Part shown: positions 23,174 to 35,690 of the stretch, piece after piece
Position numbering within the stretch: the first letter of the stretch is position 1
Layout: each line of letters opens with the position of its first letter
Assembly: GCF_001640805.2 (NCBI RefSeq)
Contig: NC_066838.1
Coordinates: 23,433,928 to 23,497,927, forward strand
Length of the DNA stretch: 64,000 bases
Source of the DNA: Lates calcarifer
Lineage: Eukaryota; Chordata; Actinopteri; Centropomidae
Direction of reading: 5' to 3'
Translations under genes and position numbers: made by a program
The notes under the pieces: generated by a model
Database searches by the model: none
Told to the model about the DNA's origin: nothing
The model's input: the letters and a program-made list of their open reading frames with translations, nothing else

Positions 23174-23250
23174 ATGACAAGCCCGTCCAGGAGGAGGACT
23201 GGGTGGTGTGCCAGCATCCTGAGTGTCCCGAGCGCCGGAGGGCCTCTAAG
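23174..23250 (+). CDS. plekhg5: PLEKHG5 common exon with first Cys-x-His-Pro-x-Cys motif
   Basis: A 77-base exon between TGTTTCAG and GTAAGA. It enters in phase 1 and leaves in phase 0, encoding 26 residues, DDKPVQEEDWVVCQHPECPE and then RRRASK. The motif CQHPEC with the following basic Arg-Arg-Arg-Ala-Ser-Lys corresponds to the N terminus of a longer mammalian PLEKHG5 isoform (CQNPAC ... GRAAK, followed by a CHH motif), which is the main reason for the gene call. It forms the first half of a Cys/His-rich, presumably zinc-binding segment completed by the next exon. Both candidate first exons, A and B, join it in frame. Skipping it would break the frame unless translation starts later. Confidence 0.88.
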
Positions 23251-26200
23251 GTAAGACCTTTAAACCTGAAGGAAAGTCTGTGCGGGGGCCTGATATCCCT
23301 GACAAGAATGACAGTCAGCAGGTTTCCCCTCAGAGTCTCTTTGTGGAAGGAAGTGAAGAAGCCAAGTTCCTGAAATGTCGAACTTTTCCTATAAGTCATA
23401 TAATATTTATTTACCACGGTTATGAAACAGGTCTATTTCCTTTATAAGTGACAACGAGAAGTGTTTTTTCTTTGATTATTAGATGCCTTTATTGGACAGT
23501 GGACAGTAGAGAGATAAGAGTAAAGAAGTGATGGGAAATTGCATAAGGTTTCTGGCTGCACTCAGAGAACAGGGATGTTATGATTAGAGTCTGTCCTCAG
23601 TGGTGTAGCGTCGTCTTGGTTCATGAAACTGTAGCTTCAGTGGACCAAGAGAAACGATGAGCTTCTATAGATTAAACTGCCAACGTCACAGCAAAAAACA
23701 CTGCGTACACATGTGTGTATCAGTAATAATAACCCAATCAGGGCTAGGTGATAAAACAATAATGATAAAATTTCATGTTTAGGACAAAACAATATAATTT
23801 TCCTTGATAGAAATACAACAAATGGTCGATAAATGTTTGATATAGTTCATTTGTATGCTTTGGCATCATTCACAGAAATAGAATAGGAATAGAGATCTCA
23901 TTGTGCAAGTTATGTTTTAGATTAGTTAGGTTAGAGTTGAATTGAAAGTGTGAACTGCTTACCTCGAGTGTTTTTATATCGCAGTACTGCAACTTTCAGG
24001 ATCTAAATACTTTATCCAGCACAAACCTCATGTCGTGTCTCGGTATGAAGTTGAACGTCATGTTCGTCTCGTCGTCTTCTGGAGACGCGTCTCCTTCCAG
24101 CTCTTACAGTAACTGTTGTCAGTGTAATTGTCGTCAGACAATCCTTACTTGTTCTCATCATGTTTGTAGTTGCGTGATCTGTGAGTCGGGAGTTATGGAG
24201 CATCAACGAATGAGGTATTTGTTCCCTGAGTTGTCCTTCAGGCAGATTTAACAGGGTACTTATGTTGCACTGCCCTAAAGACAAAACTAAGGGAACAAAA
24301 GTCGCCTGTTTGCAGTAAACTCCACACTTTAATGTACGTGAAAGTCTGTAACATGACGGCCTGTAGTGTGGAGGACGTGCACTGAATCGTATCTGTGGCT
24401 ATTTTTAGGTGGGTATGCAGTAAATTCCTCTGCCCAGAGGTGGATGTTCGCTTTATATCCACATATATGCACCACTTCACTTCTGGTCCTCAGAGGAAAA
24501 ACGAGTCGTTTCAGCAAATGCCTGTGACGCTGTTATGAGGCTCACAAAGTCTGCAGAAAGACGAGGTCGGCGTCGGATGGATCGGTCAACAGAAAGCCTG
24601 ACTCGGGAGACCGCTTTGAGTTCCATTTCCTACTGACAGTTGCTGTTGGTTTCTTTTAACCACGATGACGAAGCTCCCCTAACATTACCAAACTAGTCAT
24701 TTTAACCACCATGAGGTATCCCAGCTTTAACTAGTACTTATTTTAACCCAAACCATGATTTTTCCTGAACCCTAACCAAGTTGTTTTTGTGCCTAAACCC
24801 AACCAAACTTTAACTTTAAGATGATTTTATTCTTGCAGCAGGGATTTAAAATGGTTTTGGGAGGAGGGGAAAGATGTCACCCCGCTGATAAGGGTTTCTG
24901 ATCAGAATTCGCAGGACTTGCTGTGGTGTTCATGGCCCCGCCAGGACCTGAAGATGCAGACAACCCTTGACAATGTCCCTTTAACTCTGGTTTCCCCCCG
25001 TCCCGCCCCCCTCGAGGCTTTTCGCCCGGAGATTATCACATCTCTCTTGTGTTGCGTTACAGCACAGTGAAGGTGAAGCAGAGTGGCGGCGCTGCTTTTC
25101 TTCTTTTAGGTGTTAAAAGGGGCGTGAGTGTCTGGGCTCTGTGTCTGGCCACCAGACTGTGAAATGAATTATTACTTTGAAGCCACTGGTTTCTGAAAAT
25201 GGGAGTCTGGCCAGAAGACCAGGGGGGGAAGCGACACAGTGTCTGGTCTGGCCCGGTCGGTCTCTCTCGAGTTGTTTTGGTTTGTCGGCTCACTCCTGCC
25301 ACCAGAGCGGGGGGGCATTAGACGGATCCCCCCTCCTGAATCTAGATGTTGTCCCCCTGCTGTCTTCTCTGTGGAAACGATGGAGAGGGAAAACGACAGA
25401 GAGAGGGAAGATGGTGAATTCAGACAGCACTCAGAGACAGAGAGGGAGATGGTTAAATATAGTTTTTTCTCCATGGCAACTGAGAATAATAAAGTGGGGG
25501 AAGAAGAGAGAGCCCAAAGAGCTTAACCTGAACTATCATGGCAGTCTCTTGAGTCTCTCATCCCCACTTTTCCTGAAACACTCAGGACTATCTGGCCCCT
25601 TCTCACGTGATAAAGTCCTCTCCTGCAGAGCTGTGAACGAGGAAAACCGCAAGTTAATGTGCCATTTTCTAAAGCAATCATTTGTGTTTATGTGACCTGC
25701 TGTGGCTCAACATGGAAGGGGGGACAGTGTGGGACAAAGCAGGTCTAACTCCACCTGTCTCCTTGACCAAGGTCAGGGTTGATGTTATTATGTAAGGGGA
25801 TTAGGGCTTGTATCCCAGTGTGGACTGGGATAGACGAACAGATCGACAGCAGATACAGTGGAACAGAAAAAGACAGAGAGGACTACTCAAGTCTTTGTAC
25901 CTGTTAGTGATGAACAATTTAATCAAACAGTGATGTGATTCGGATTCTTTCAGCACCATTTCACACATCATTCAACGCACAATTTTTTACAGTGTATTGG
26001 TTTAAAGATTCAAGTAATCACCTATCAATGGAAAAATAACTTTACTAATAAATCTTCCAGTGCAAAATCATTCTCTGAGCCGCTAACAAAGGCTAGCACT
26101 GTGATTTATCTGTCTTTTTTGGACCTACAGTTGCCTGCCACAACACTTAGAGTGAATCAAAACATTGAAATTAAAGTTGAAAGGTGTAAAAAAAGCATTC

Positions 26201-26359
26201 GTCATGAGAAACGAGCCTTTTTTATTTGTTCTGTAGTTGAAATAAAAATATTTATTGTGGCAGCTTTAAACATTTTACTGCACTGATTGAAAGAGTGATT
26301 TATTATCAGTCGTATTTAAAGATGGACGACATGTCTTCAGTTCCCTCCGCTGTATAAAA

Positions 26360-26700
26360 ATGAAGTCAAGCCAGGGTATCAATTTCCCGCCAATACACCT
26401 GCTCGACCAATGGCGTGTCGGCCATGATTTTACACCTCAATTTTATAGCATCAAATAACCAATTAAATCCAAACTTAACAGAAAAATGAACACTTAAGAC
26501 AGAAACCAGTTTTTAAATTTGTTCTGTGTCCCATTCGCTAACATGGAGGGGGGCGGGGTTTATGACCTATACTGCAGCCAGCCACCAGGGGGCGATCAAG
26601 ATGTGTTGGCTTTTCTTTTGGGGAGCTGCCATGTTGTCCATCCTTATTTACAGCTATTGCTTGGGACTCAGAGATCAGTAGCTCAGCTTAGTGTGTTAGT
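26360..26700 (+). repeat. Interspersed repeat copy (CAGCCAGCCACCAGGGGGC type), copy 1
   Basis: It shares with 51530-51840, in the same orientation and order, a CCAATCAC/CCAATGGC phrase, ATAGCA(T/G)(C/T)AAATAAC, TAACATGGAGG / CTAGCATGGAGG, TATGACCTATACTGCAGCCA, GCCACCAGGGGGC, TCAAGATGT and GGGGAGCTGCCATG / GAGGAGCTGTCATG. It is a widespread fish repeat with no coding capacity visible. Confidence 0.75.
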
Positions 26701-29700
26701 AGGATAGAGGTGTTGTTTTTTTGTTTGTAATTCATTCTGTTCACAGTGTAGAGATCTGTTGGGTTGGGTGAAAATATTACATTCTTAGATGTAGATCAGT
26801 TGTGCTTTTTTTAAGCACTTGTTCCTCATTTATTGATCCTGCATTGATTCTTCTGTGTTCTAGTAAAGTGGGGATATCCCAAGATGTCACAATTCTTAAT
26901 ATTTCTGATGATTTTAGCACTTTTAGAGATGTGACATAAGAGCAGCGAGACCAGTGAGTCATGTTAGTTAGGCACTCCCAGTCTATAAAAAAATCTAACT
27001 TAGTGTGCAGTGTAATCGTTTTTGATGAGTGTATTTCTCATTTAGCTCAGTCTCACGGTTCTTGCTCAACAGTTATGAATGTGTTGCCTGTGACGAGCTT
27101 TAAACAGCAGGGGGCAACGTCATGGCAACCCTGACCCACGGGGCTGACTCTGCTGCTCCCTCAGTCTGCGTTTGTTTGACTAAGTGAGATGCATATTTCT
27201 AGGAAGAATAAGGAACATAAATATATCCCTTGACTTTTCGTCCACTCCACCCACTAAACAGATTTAGACGCATCAAAGAAAGCATTTTTCTTGCTCAGAA
27301 AATGAAAAAAACATTAAACTTTTATATTTCATTTTAAGAGTTTTTGAAAGTTCTCCGAATAGTCTCTTTGATATCCCGGCGGCTTGGCAGCAGGATACAG
27401 AGCAGACACAAACACAGAGAGAGAAAGAGAGAGAGAGAATCTTAGGCCCGGTCCTGCTCTGCATTTAAACCATTTTATTCCCAGACAGGCCTGCCTTTGG
27501 TCTCCTCCTGCCCCATATATCAGCTCCCGACGGGGCTGCGTCTCCTCCAGTCGCAGCAGCGTCTACTGGCCTGGAACTGACTGAGCTCACCTGCACCATA
27601 ATTTACTGAAATCACACCAGGTGTCACCCTCTGCGCTTTGCTTTTGCACTGCCTTTAGCTCAGCGCTGTCACCACCATTACACAACGGCTCTCAGAAGGT
27701 TATTAGAAGGCTTTTGGGACGGCCCCCGACACATGTGCGTCCAACAGGGCTTACTGGTGTATTTTGGATGCTTTGCTGTGGGTTTCTGTAAGTCAGTGGG
27801 ATTTAAAATCAGCCTGCAGGTGTCCAACTGGGAGATGGTGCTCAGTCCAGAGTCAGTTCTTGGCTGAGGTGGTGGGATTCGTTTCAGATTATGCCAGTTA
27901 GCGATCAGTGCTAGTCTGAGCTTGCTCCCTGGATCGAGACTCCCACATAGAACAGCTTATTATTCCTGATCGCTCCCCCTCTCCTCTCCCCTCCCCTCCT
28001 CTCTCCCTCCCTCCCTCAGCTTTGACAAGACAGGACCAGACAAGACAACTCGTAAGGTGTGGGTCGCCTTGGCAGCGGGCCCCTCCCAGCCCAAACAGCT
28101 GGAGGCACAGGGATAACATGAAGAGAGTCAGGGTTTTTGACAGAAACAGAAAGGATGAGGGAGAAGTTTCAGTGAGGTGGCTTTGACTTTCTGGATCCCT
28201 CCTGCTGTCCCATCTCTGTTTTTATAAGCGTGTTTCCATCCCACCTGTTTTTTATGCACTTTTTCAATTTGTGCGCTAAAAAACTGGGGTGGAAAATAAG
28301 AAATAAAAATATTTTTTATGCCTGGCTGGAGGTGGAAAAGTGGGGAGTATCAATAAAAACAAAGAGCAGTGGAAAAAGACTCAGCAAATAAATCGTTATG
28401 TTTGCGAAGAATGTGACTTATTTGTCACTTCCATCGATGAGAAGATATTTGGTAAAAAGAAAAAAAAAATTGTACTACGTTTATATGGAAACCTGGCTCG
28501 TGTGTCTCATACCGTCACTCACTCCTTGATCTTACTCCTATTGTGTTTTTGTTGGGCTTCCATTCTCTCTCTTTTCTCTTTTTCTCCCTCTCTTTTGTCC
28601 CCATTCAGTCACATATTATGAGTAATCCTTTGCTGATGTTTTAGGGGAGTTATTATCATATTAGTCAGAGCAGCACAGACGCACCCCTGAGATATACCTC
28701 ACACAAAATCATCTTATTACAAGTGGTTGAATCATTCAGTCCTTAGCTGTGCTCTATAAATACAGCTGTCAATTATATATTTTTTAATGTATCTTATTGT
28801 TTTTTTTCTTTAAACAGAAACTCAGGATCTACTGACTTTCTGTTCCACTGATCTGCTTGGCCCAAAGTCTCACCTAACTGACACTGACAGGGACCTGCTA
28901 AGGCTGCTAAGTAAACACTCTTATTGGGCTGAATGCCCACTTTCTGTATTTGTCAGAGGGCTGAAGGCTCCAAGGTATTAGGTGCTATTTCTTGGTACAG
29001 ATGGATTAAGTTCTGGGTGTCATGCAGTTACACTAACACCATCTTACCTGCCTGATTGCGGTCCATCCTTCAGCCTGCAGGTGTTCGCTTCTCCTGCAAG
29101 GTGGGAGCAGTCAGTCACTCAGCATGTATGGACTGTAGAGGTATTTAAAAAAGCTGTGCGCTCCCTCTTAATATATCTGCCTCTCCTCCTCATCCCTCTT
29201 GTATTTTTGGTTCTTTTAAGCAATATTCAGTTCATGTTTAAAAAGATCCTGTCAGGCAAAATTGCCATTCAATTTATGGATTTACTCAATTTGTTTCTTG
29301 CCTGTTTCTCTTGTTTCCATAGTCGTCAAAAGTAAACCCTCGCAGCTGATTTATTTCCGAACAGGAAAATATAGTATGTTCATCAGTTTTTGCTTGATTG
29401 CTACCCTCATGTATTTCACACAGCTTGTATTGTACTTTAGTAACTTGACTGACTGCAGACCACGGAGTCTTTAAATTGGTTTTCTGGGAAAAACGTATGA
29501 GGATGTGACCTCAGCTATAACAGTGAACTCTGTGGAAAGTTTACTTTATGAAGTAATGCAAGCCCACTAATGGAAATGGTGGTCTGCACTCTGCTCTGAT
29601 GACTGTGGAGTCATTTGGACACGAGGGGAGATGAGGAAAAGTTACCTAATCGCTTTTCAGCATGAAGCAGACTGTTGAGAAACTCTGGTGTTAATTTGTT

Positions 29701-29939
29701 TATTAAAGGAAGGGTGAGTCCGCACGTTCTTTTCCAGCATTTCACTACCTGCTTCACATTCACAGACGCTCACGTTCACACTCAGTAGACCGATTTTATG
29801 ACTCTAGACTGACTAGAAGTGGGGAGTTGACGATATCTCTAGCTGTCGTAACTAAAACTGCTGGGATTTATTTTAAAGGAAGCATTCTTAAGATCAAATT
29901 ACAGAGGAATAATTTCCTTTAATAGAGTTAGATCAGAAT

Positions 29940-30190
29940 TACCGTCTTGCGGTCGTGTGCCTCCACCAACCTGCCATGTCCCAAGATATGAATGTCACCA
30001 ATTCAGAATGTGACCGAATGTTACTGAGTTATGGTGCCGAATAACAATAACAGTATAAATAACAGGCAGAAAAATGTTTTTACAGAACATTGTGAAGTTG
30101 ACCTTTGACCACTCAGATATAGAATTTCATCATTTTATGGTGAAATTTTGTCAAAATTAGCTCATGAATTATTGACTGATTGTTATTTTT
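29940..30190. repeat. Interspersed repeat fragment (TTGACCTTTGACC type)
   Basis: GTGCCTCCACCAACCTGCC, AAGTTGACCTTTGACCACTC, GAATTTCATCATTTTATGG and TTAGCTCATGAATTATTGA occur in the order typical of a known fish interspersed repeat. It is heavily decayed. Confidence 0.5.
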
Positions 30191-33077
30191 AAAAATCAGA
30201 AATGTGCCTGTTTAGTCCAGTTGGCTGAGGGGCTCACAGAATGTATCATGCTTTAATTAGACCTATAAACTATCCAGTGAAGCTGAAATAAATTCAAAAA
30301 TCATTAAAAACCTATCGCTGTTTTTGGCGCACCTGACAGACGTGTACTCAGGCAGCTTCTACGTGAACCTTGGAGTGTTTCATTGGGTGGAAAAATGCGG
30401 TCTGGATCAGACCGACTGGCCCTTTCTTGCATTTTAACACACTGTTTTTGATTCTTTGTTAATCATCGCTCATCGTTTGTTTCGTAATAGGCTGGGTCTA
30501 TGTGAGCAATCTCTGTGAAGCCAAACCAAAACAGCATTAGCAAACAAAAACCTCAGCTGTGAAATACCTAATACAAGTCATGTAGCATATTTACCTCATA
30601 TGTTTGATGCGGTAATCAGCATGTGACGATGAATAGAGTGCGTTTACAGGAGGTTGACTTGTCAGCACACATTAATGAGACATCTTATTATAATTTTTCA
30701 GCATGGGAAGGACTGAATTCATCATCAGTCTTGCTCAAGAATAAGCCTTTGTGCTGAGTGCCAGCTGGCATGATTGTACTCTACATGTCAACTGATGATA
30801 ACCAAGACTTTTACTTATTATGTGCATGTAACACAACACACCTCACAGCCACGCTTATCCTCTGTGTTCAGATATTACTCAGACAAGCTATTCCCATGCT
30901 AATGTGGACATTTTTCTCCAGCGTATTAAAGCTGTTACGGTGTGGATCCAAGCCACCCCAGCAGGCTACAACAGGCTCTCTGCTCCCTCTTGTGCAGACA
31001 CACATGGACTTAATCTGCTGCGGACCAATCAGCGGGCTTGTTTAGCCCAGCTGTACTTTTCCAGTCCTATGAGAGAAGCTGATGACTCCAGGTCCATTAC
31101 TCATTTCACGTCAGACTGCAGCCACCTAAACCTTTGATGGAGAGGCCAGTATGAAGATGGCGCCTTCCATAGAAAATCATATACGCAGTTGTAGGTGTTA
31201 CGCAGATTTCTGTGTTGACTTGGAAAATGAGTTTCGTCATTATTGCCTGTTTTAACAAGATTTGCTGATGAACTGGCTTTGACCAAAATGTGCATAACGT
31301 GATAATCTTAAAAAGAGATGATGAAAGAAGGAACAACACTATCTCCCTCTTACAAATGAAAAGTAGAATTTAAAGGCACCAGACTTTAGAGAGTTTAAGC
31401 TAATGTGAGCCAGTGTTTGAAGGCTTTGGAGACTGCTGTGTAAGGCGAGTGTTAGACTGCGAGGATCCACATGATGGACATGGTGTCATTGGAGGGTGTG
31501 CGCGAGGGTCTGTGCAGACTCCCAACACCAAACAGACGAAAACAAGTATAATACGAACTATACATAGCAGATATGATGGAGTATTATCATTCATATGGAG
31601 TCGTGTTTGTGGCCACCATCCCAGCTCTGTATTTGGTCTGCACCAACTCCTGATGGAAATATCTGTCACTTTACCCGCTCAAGTAGTTGCTAATTGTGTC
31701 AGTATGTCGTTTAGTGTTGGGCAGGTAGCATACAGTCGTATTATCAGGTCTTTTTTTGAGCAGCTTTAAGCAACCGACTGAGGAGAGTCCTGGGAATTTG
31801 AATGTGTCGTCACCCTGTAATTTCCAGATGTGGCCACAGTGGCTGCTGTTGGGCAAAAATTACACACTCTGTTCATCAGGTATGTGCTGTATGTATATTT
31901 TAAAAGAACAACTGTCAGGTACTTCTTTTACTTTGTTGTACGATGTCCCTTCAGAATTTGGAGATCACAGACCCAGAGCAATGATGTAACACTCCTGAAA
32001 TGTGGGAAAAGCTTGACGGCTGTCCATCAGGGTTGGTGGAAAGACAGTCAGTCTGACAGGCATCCAGCAATAACAAACAAGCTGGACACTGACTTATGAG
32101 CGTCCGTCTATAGAATATCTCGTCAGGGAAGTACAAACACTGACTGTGGGGGGGACCACTGACGCCAGTTTAACCCCCCAGGAGCATCCTAATCAGGAAG
32201 CAACATCGCGGCAGAGAGGGGAATAACAGGAAGAGGGTACCTGACTGAGGCTCCGATGGAAACGGCCTTGTATGGGCTGAGCAGTATAGCCAGGGTTCAA
32301 AGACTTAAGAGCAGGCCCCCGGTGAGGAGATGTGCTGAGAAAACAACCCCCCGAAAATCCCTCGCATGCAAAGAGCCTTCTCATGGCAAACCTCACTAAT
32401 TGTTGGTTTGCTCTGAGTGTTTTGAGAATGTAAACAACCGCTGCTTAATGAAATGCTCTGAGAATGGCAGTCTGCGCAGCTTAGTTACAGAGGCGATAAT
32501 AAGCTTTGAGAAGTCTCCAATTCTAAATATGTTATTATGGCTGTGGAAGTGTGTAACGCTCGCTCTCTAAATCGCTCTTAACTGAAGCCAGCCACGAAAC
32601 TGGAACTTCCAGCAGCATCACGGGTGAAACATTTGGCTTTTTCTCTCTCTGTGCACATCTTGTTTTCTCACACCATCTTACTCATCTTTGTTATCTTCAT
32701 ACCCACATTTCCCTTTGTTTTTTCCCCTCTATTTATCCGTTCCCTTGAAGACATGAAAGAATTCAGAGCTTATGGTTAGTGAGGGGTTAATGCCAAGGTC
32801 AGGCATCGAGAGAGGTCACTCGTGTTCAACCCCCCTCCCACTGCTCCCATTTCTGCCCCTAACAATGGCAGTGCCAGTGGGGTCTAATCCTTCAGGGTAA
32901 TTGCATCGCTGCTGTCCACTCTTTTAAATATAGCCTCCCCTAATTAAGGCTGACAGTGGGTGGGGGGTTGAGAGGGGCAGACATGGATTCAACAGGTCGC
33001 CTTGTTTTGAAGACACAGGACAAGGAGAGGAGGGGTTTGAGCATTAAAAAAAAACCTACCCACTCTTTTACCCAGTT

Positions 33078-33101
33078 CACCACCACCACCACCACCACCA
33101 C
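33078..33101. repeat. (CAC)n microsatellite
   Basis: About eight CAC/ACC triplets. Confidence 0.85.
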
Positions 33102-33303
33102 CCTTCTCTTATTCCAAACATGTGGCCCCCAGCCTTGGGGGTCTGAATTGTTTTTGTGAGCTAGCTAATTGCAGGGGATTTAAACATGGTTCATCTTGGA
33201 TTAACTTGAATGACAAAAGAACAGAGAGTATTGGGCTGAGTGTTTGTGGTCAGTGCAGCAGACTGTAACAGGAATATAGGCTGTAAACTTACTTGCTCTC
33301 TCA

Positions 33304-33304
<1 letters not shown>

Positions 33305-33355
<51 letters not shown>
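33305..33355. repeat. (CA)n microsatellite, ~25 units
   Basis: An uninterrupted CA run of 51 bases, the longest dinucleotide tract in the window and likely polymorphic. Confidence 0.95.
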
Positions 33356-33357
<2 letters not shown>

Positions 33358-33394
33358 CGTTACCTCAGGGTTAGTCACCTGACAGAGACAACTA

Positions 33395-34090
33395 TACTTC
33401 TTATGAATTAATCGTTGAGATTTTCTACATTTTCTGACATAATTGATGGATTGATCAATAACACAACAAAAATACTGATCACAGTTCATCTTCAGATTTC
33501 TTGTTATGTCCAATCAATAGCCCCAAACCTAAAGATATTTAGTTTACAATAATATAATCAAGAGGAAAAACAGCAAATCTCCACAGATAGTATTGCAACT
33601 CCATAAAGCCGGTGAAGACAGATTAAAAAAGAATGGTCAGAGATATAGAGATATCCTGACTTGTCATCCTAATCTCTAGAAACACTGGCTGCAGCTACTG
33701 CTTTGATTGATTAATCTGCAGATTACAGTAGTTAACTCTATGACAGGTCAAAAAGTAGCAATAGACTGGCGATCTGTCCAAGGTGTACCCCGGCCCCTCG
33801 CCTAATGTCAACTGGTTAAGTGGTGGATAAGCGTTATAGAAAATGGATGGATGGATGTCAAAAAGTACTGAAATAAAGCACTGTGCCACTTCCTAGAAGC
33901 TTTATCAAACAAACAGTCCAAAACCAATAAGTATCAAATCCTATTTGAGGAGCTAGAATTAGGAAAAGAAGATCATCTGAGAAGATCTAACCGTCAACTG
34001 TTTGGCATTTCGGCTTGAAAAAAAAAAAGGCTGAAATAATAAATCAGTGATCAAAATGGTTGCCGATTGACCAGCTGTTGCATCTCAGGC
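33395..34090. repeat. ATTAATCG-type non-autonomous element, interrupted by another repeat
   Basis: One end has GAATTAATCGTTGAGATTTTC and TTGATGGATTGATCAATAAC. Then come a TAAAGATATTTAGTTTAC phrase, TTGATTGATTAATCTGCAGA, and at the far side ATCAAAATGGTTGCCGATTG and TGTTGCATCTCAGG. A separate repeat tail (33755-33857) sits inside. This is probably a degraded miniature DNA transposon-like element. No transposase sequence is present and exact ends cannot be fixed. Confidence 0.55.
33755..33857. repeat. 3' tail of a fish interspersed repeat (ACTGGCGATCTGTCCAAGG ... GGATGGATGGATG)
   Basis: ACTGGCGATCTGTCCAAGGT, a TACCCCGGCCCCTCGCC phrase, GGATAAGCG, TATAGAAAATGGATGGATGG. This string ends many fish retroposed or interspersed repeats. 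Only the terminal ~100 bases remain. Confidence 0.65.
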
Positions 34091-34879
34091 TTTCAGTTAT
34101 GAATGATTTTTCTCCAATTCTGAGCTGAGCACCACAGGTGTTTTCAGTGAACTACCCTACCTGTCTTTCCACTGGAGGAACCAGTCAAAATTAAGATCCA
34201 AGGTTCGGAAGGTTCAGGAGCTTTCGGGATGTTGAACGTCACTGATCAAATATGCTCTACAGCATTGTTATACACCTGACATTTTAAAAAACCTACAACT
34301 GCAAACATGTTGTTTTGCTTGAAGGTTGTGGCGGACTATGATTAGGATGGAGCAGCATCAGAGATTTTACTTCAGACGGACTGATGCCAAACATCCAGGC
34401 TTATTTTTGCATCGTCACATGAAAAGGAGAGCACTTAATTGCTTAATCATTCCTGGATCTTTGGCCCTGCTGTGAAAATGCAAATCACCGTGTGCTTCAG
34501 GAACGTTTCCCCCCTGAGGGAAAAGCACCCAAAGCCCCTCAAAGGCCATAAAAGACATTGTACTTTTGTTTTCATGGGTTGAGGATTAGTATGATGAGTA
34601 TGTTGATGCTCCATACTAAACAGAACGCAGTGTTATGGCTGTGTGTTGGGTAATGTTGCTTGTGTTTTGGTTGTGTTTGAACAGATTTATGTCCCACTCT
34701 TCCCCTGGTCAGCGCATTTTAAAGTGAGACCTCCCTTGACCTTATGTCCCCTGCAGGGTCAGAGTTCAACTGAGGCACTAAGTCAAGCCGGACAGTTTAG
34801 CACAGACATCAATCAGTGAAGAAGTGAGGATTGCTCATTGAATTTGGGCTAAATCTGGATCAGCTGAAACATCAAAGAC

Positions 34880-34897
34880 GTTTTTTTTTTTTTTTTT
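34880..34897. repeat. Poly-T tract
   Basis: A run of about 18 T, without an adjacent recognisable element. Confidence 0.8.
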
Positions 34898-35198
34898 GTC
34901 CGATGGAAAACTTTGCTAATTCTCAGGAGAAAAGAGATCAGTTTCAGTGGGAGTTTACATGAGTCAGCCAGGATGTGTGTGAGCTTGCGGGGGTGTGATT
35001 GAGAAGATAGGCGGGGTTGATGGTTTTTCTTTCTTTCTGTGTGTCGGTGTGTGTGTGTCTTCCCAGTAGACTGCTGTAGTAAACAGAGCGAGCCTCTCAG
35101 CCTCTGTCACATTCGTTCGATACCGCTGTCTGTCAGATTAACTCCGTCCGGTGTTTTCACCTTGAAGCTCAGGATTATTTTAGAAACTTAAAAGGCAC

Positions 35199-35216
35199 TC
35201 ACACACACACACACAC
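35199..35216. repeat. (CA)n microsatellite
   Basis: About nine CA units. The minus-strand ORF 35180-35455 ends in it and is not a gene. Confidence 0.85.
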
Positions 35217-35489
35217 TCATCTGAGGGAACTACAGAATAAGTTCGATCTCTGGCTGGGACTAAAACTTTTACCACCTGCTGTCTATTGGACTTTGGAGAT
35301 ATTGATTGGTTCTTCCACTGAAACTCAAAGTGGCTGTCTTTCCTGGGAAGTCGAGTATTTCTATGGTAGGTAAATAATGTAAAGAACAAGCTCTGCTGGG
35401 AGAGAGCTGCATGAGTTTTCATCTGCTCTGTGTTAGTATGTGTTGTAGTTTTCATTCATTCTCTGTAAAAACAAAAGATAGGAGAAGTA

Positions 35490-35690
35490 AACCAGGGCTG
35501 CAACTAACAATTGTTTTTATTAATTGATTAATCGTCAAAGATATTGAACTGATTACACTATGAGACAAGGAAAAGCAGCAAATTCTCCCATTTGAGATGT
35601 TCTAACTGCTAAATTTTTTGGTATTTTTGCTTGAATAACAATTCATAATAATAATTTTGAATTGATTTATTGCTGCAGCTCTAAACTATA
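35490..35690. repeat. ATTAATCG-type element, short copy with both ends
   Basis: It begins AGGGCTGCAACTAACAATTG and continues ATTAATTGATTAATCGTCAA. It closes with TTGATTTATTGCTGCAGCTC, which is the reverse-complement-like other end. The ends GGCTGCAACTAA and GCTGCAGCTC are near-inverted. About 200 bases of an element I know as several hundred bases long are left, so this is probably an internally deleted copy. Confidence 0.6.

Noticed and set aside
25177..25695. 172-codon ORF, longest in the window, with an overlapping 95-codon ORF
   Set aside because: There is no ATG near its start, no domain, low-complexity purine-rich parts, and three overlapping frames open together, which indicates composition rather than coding.
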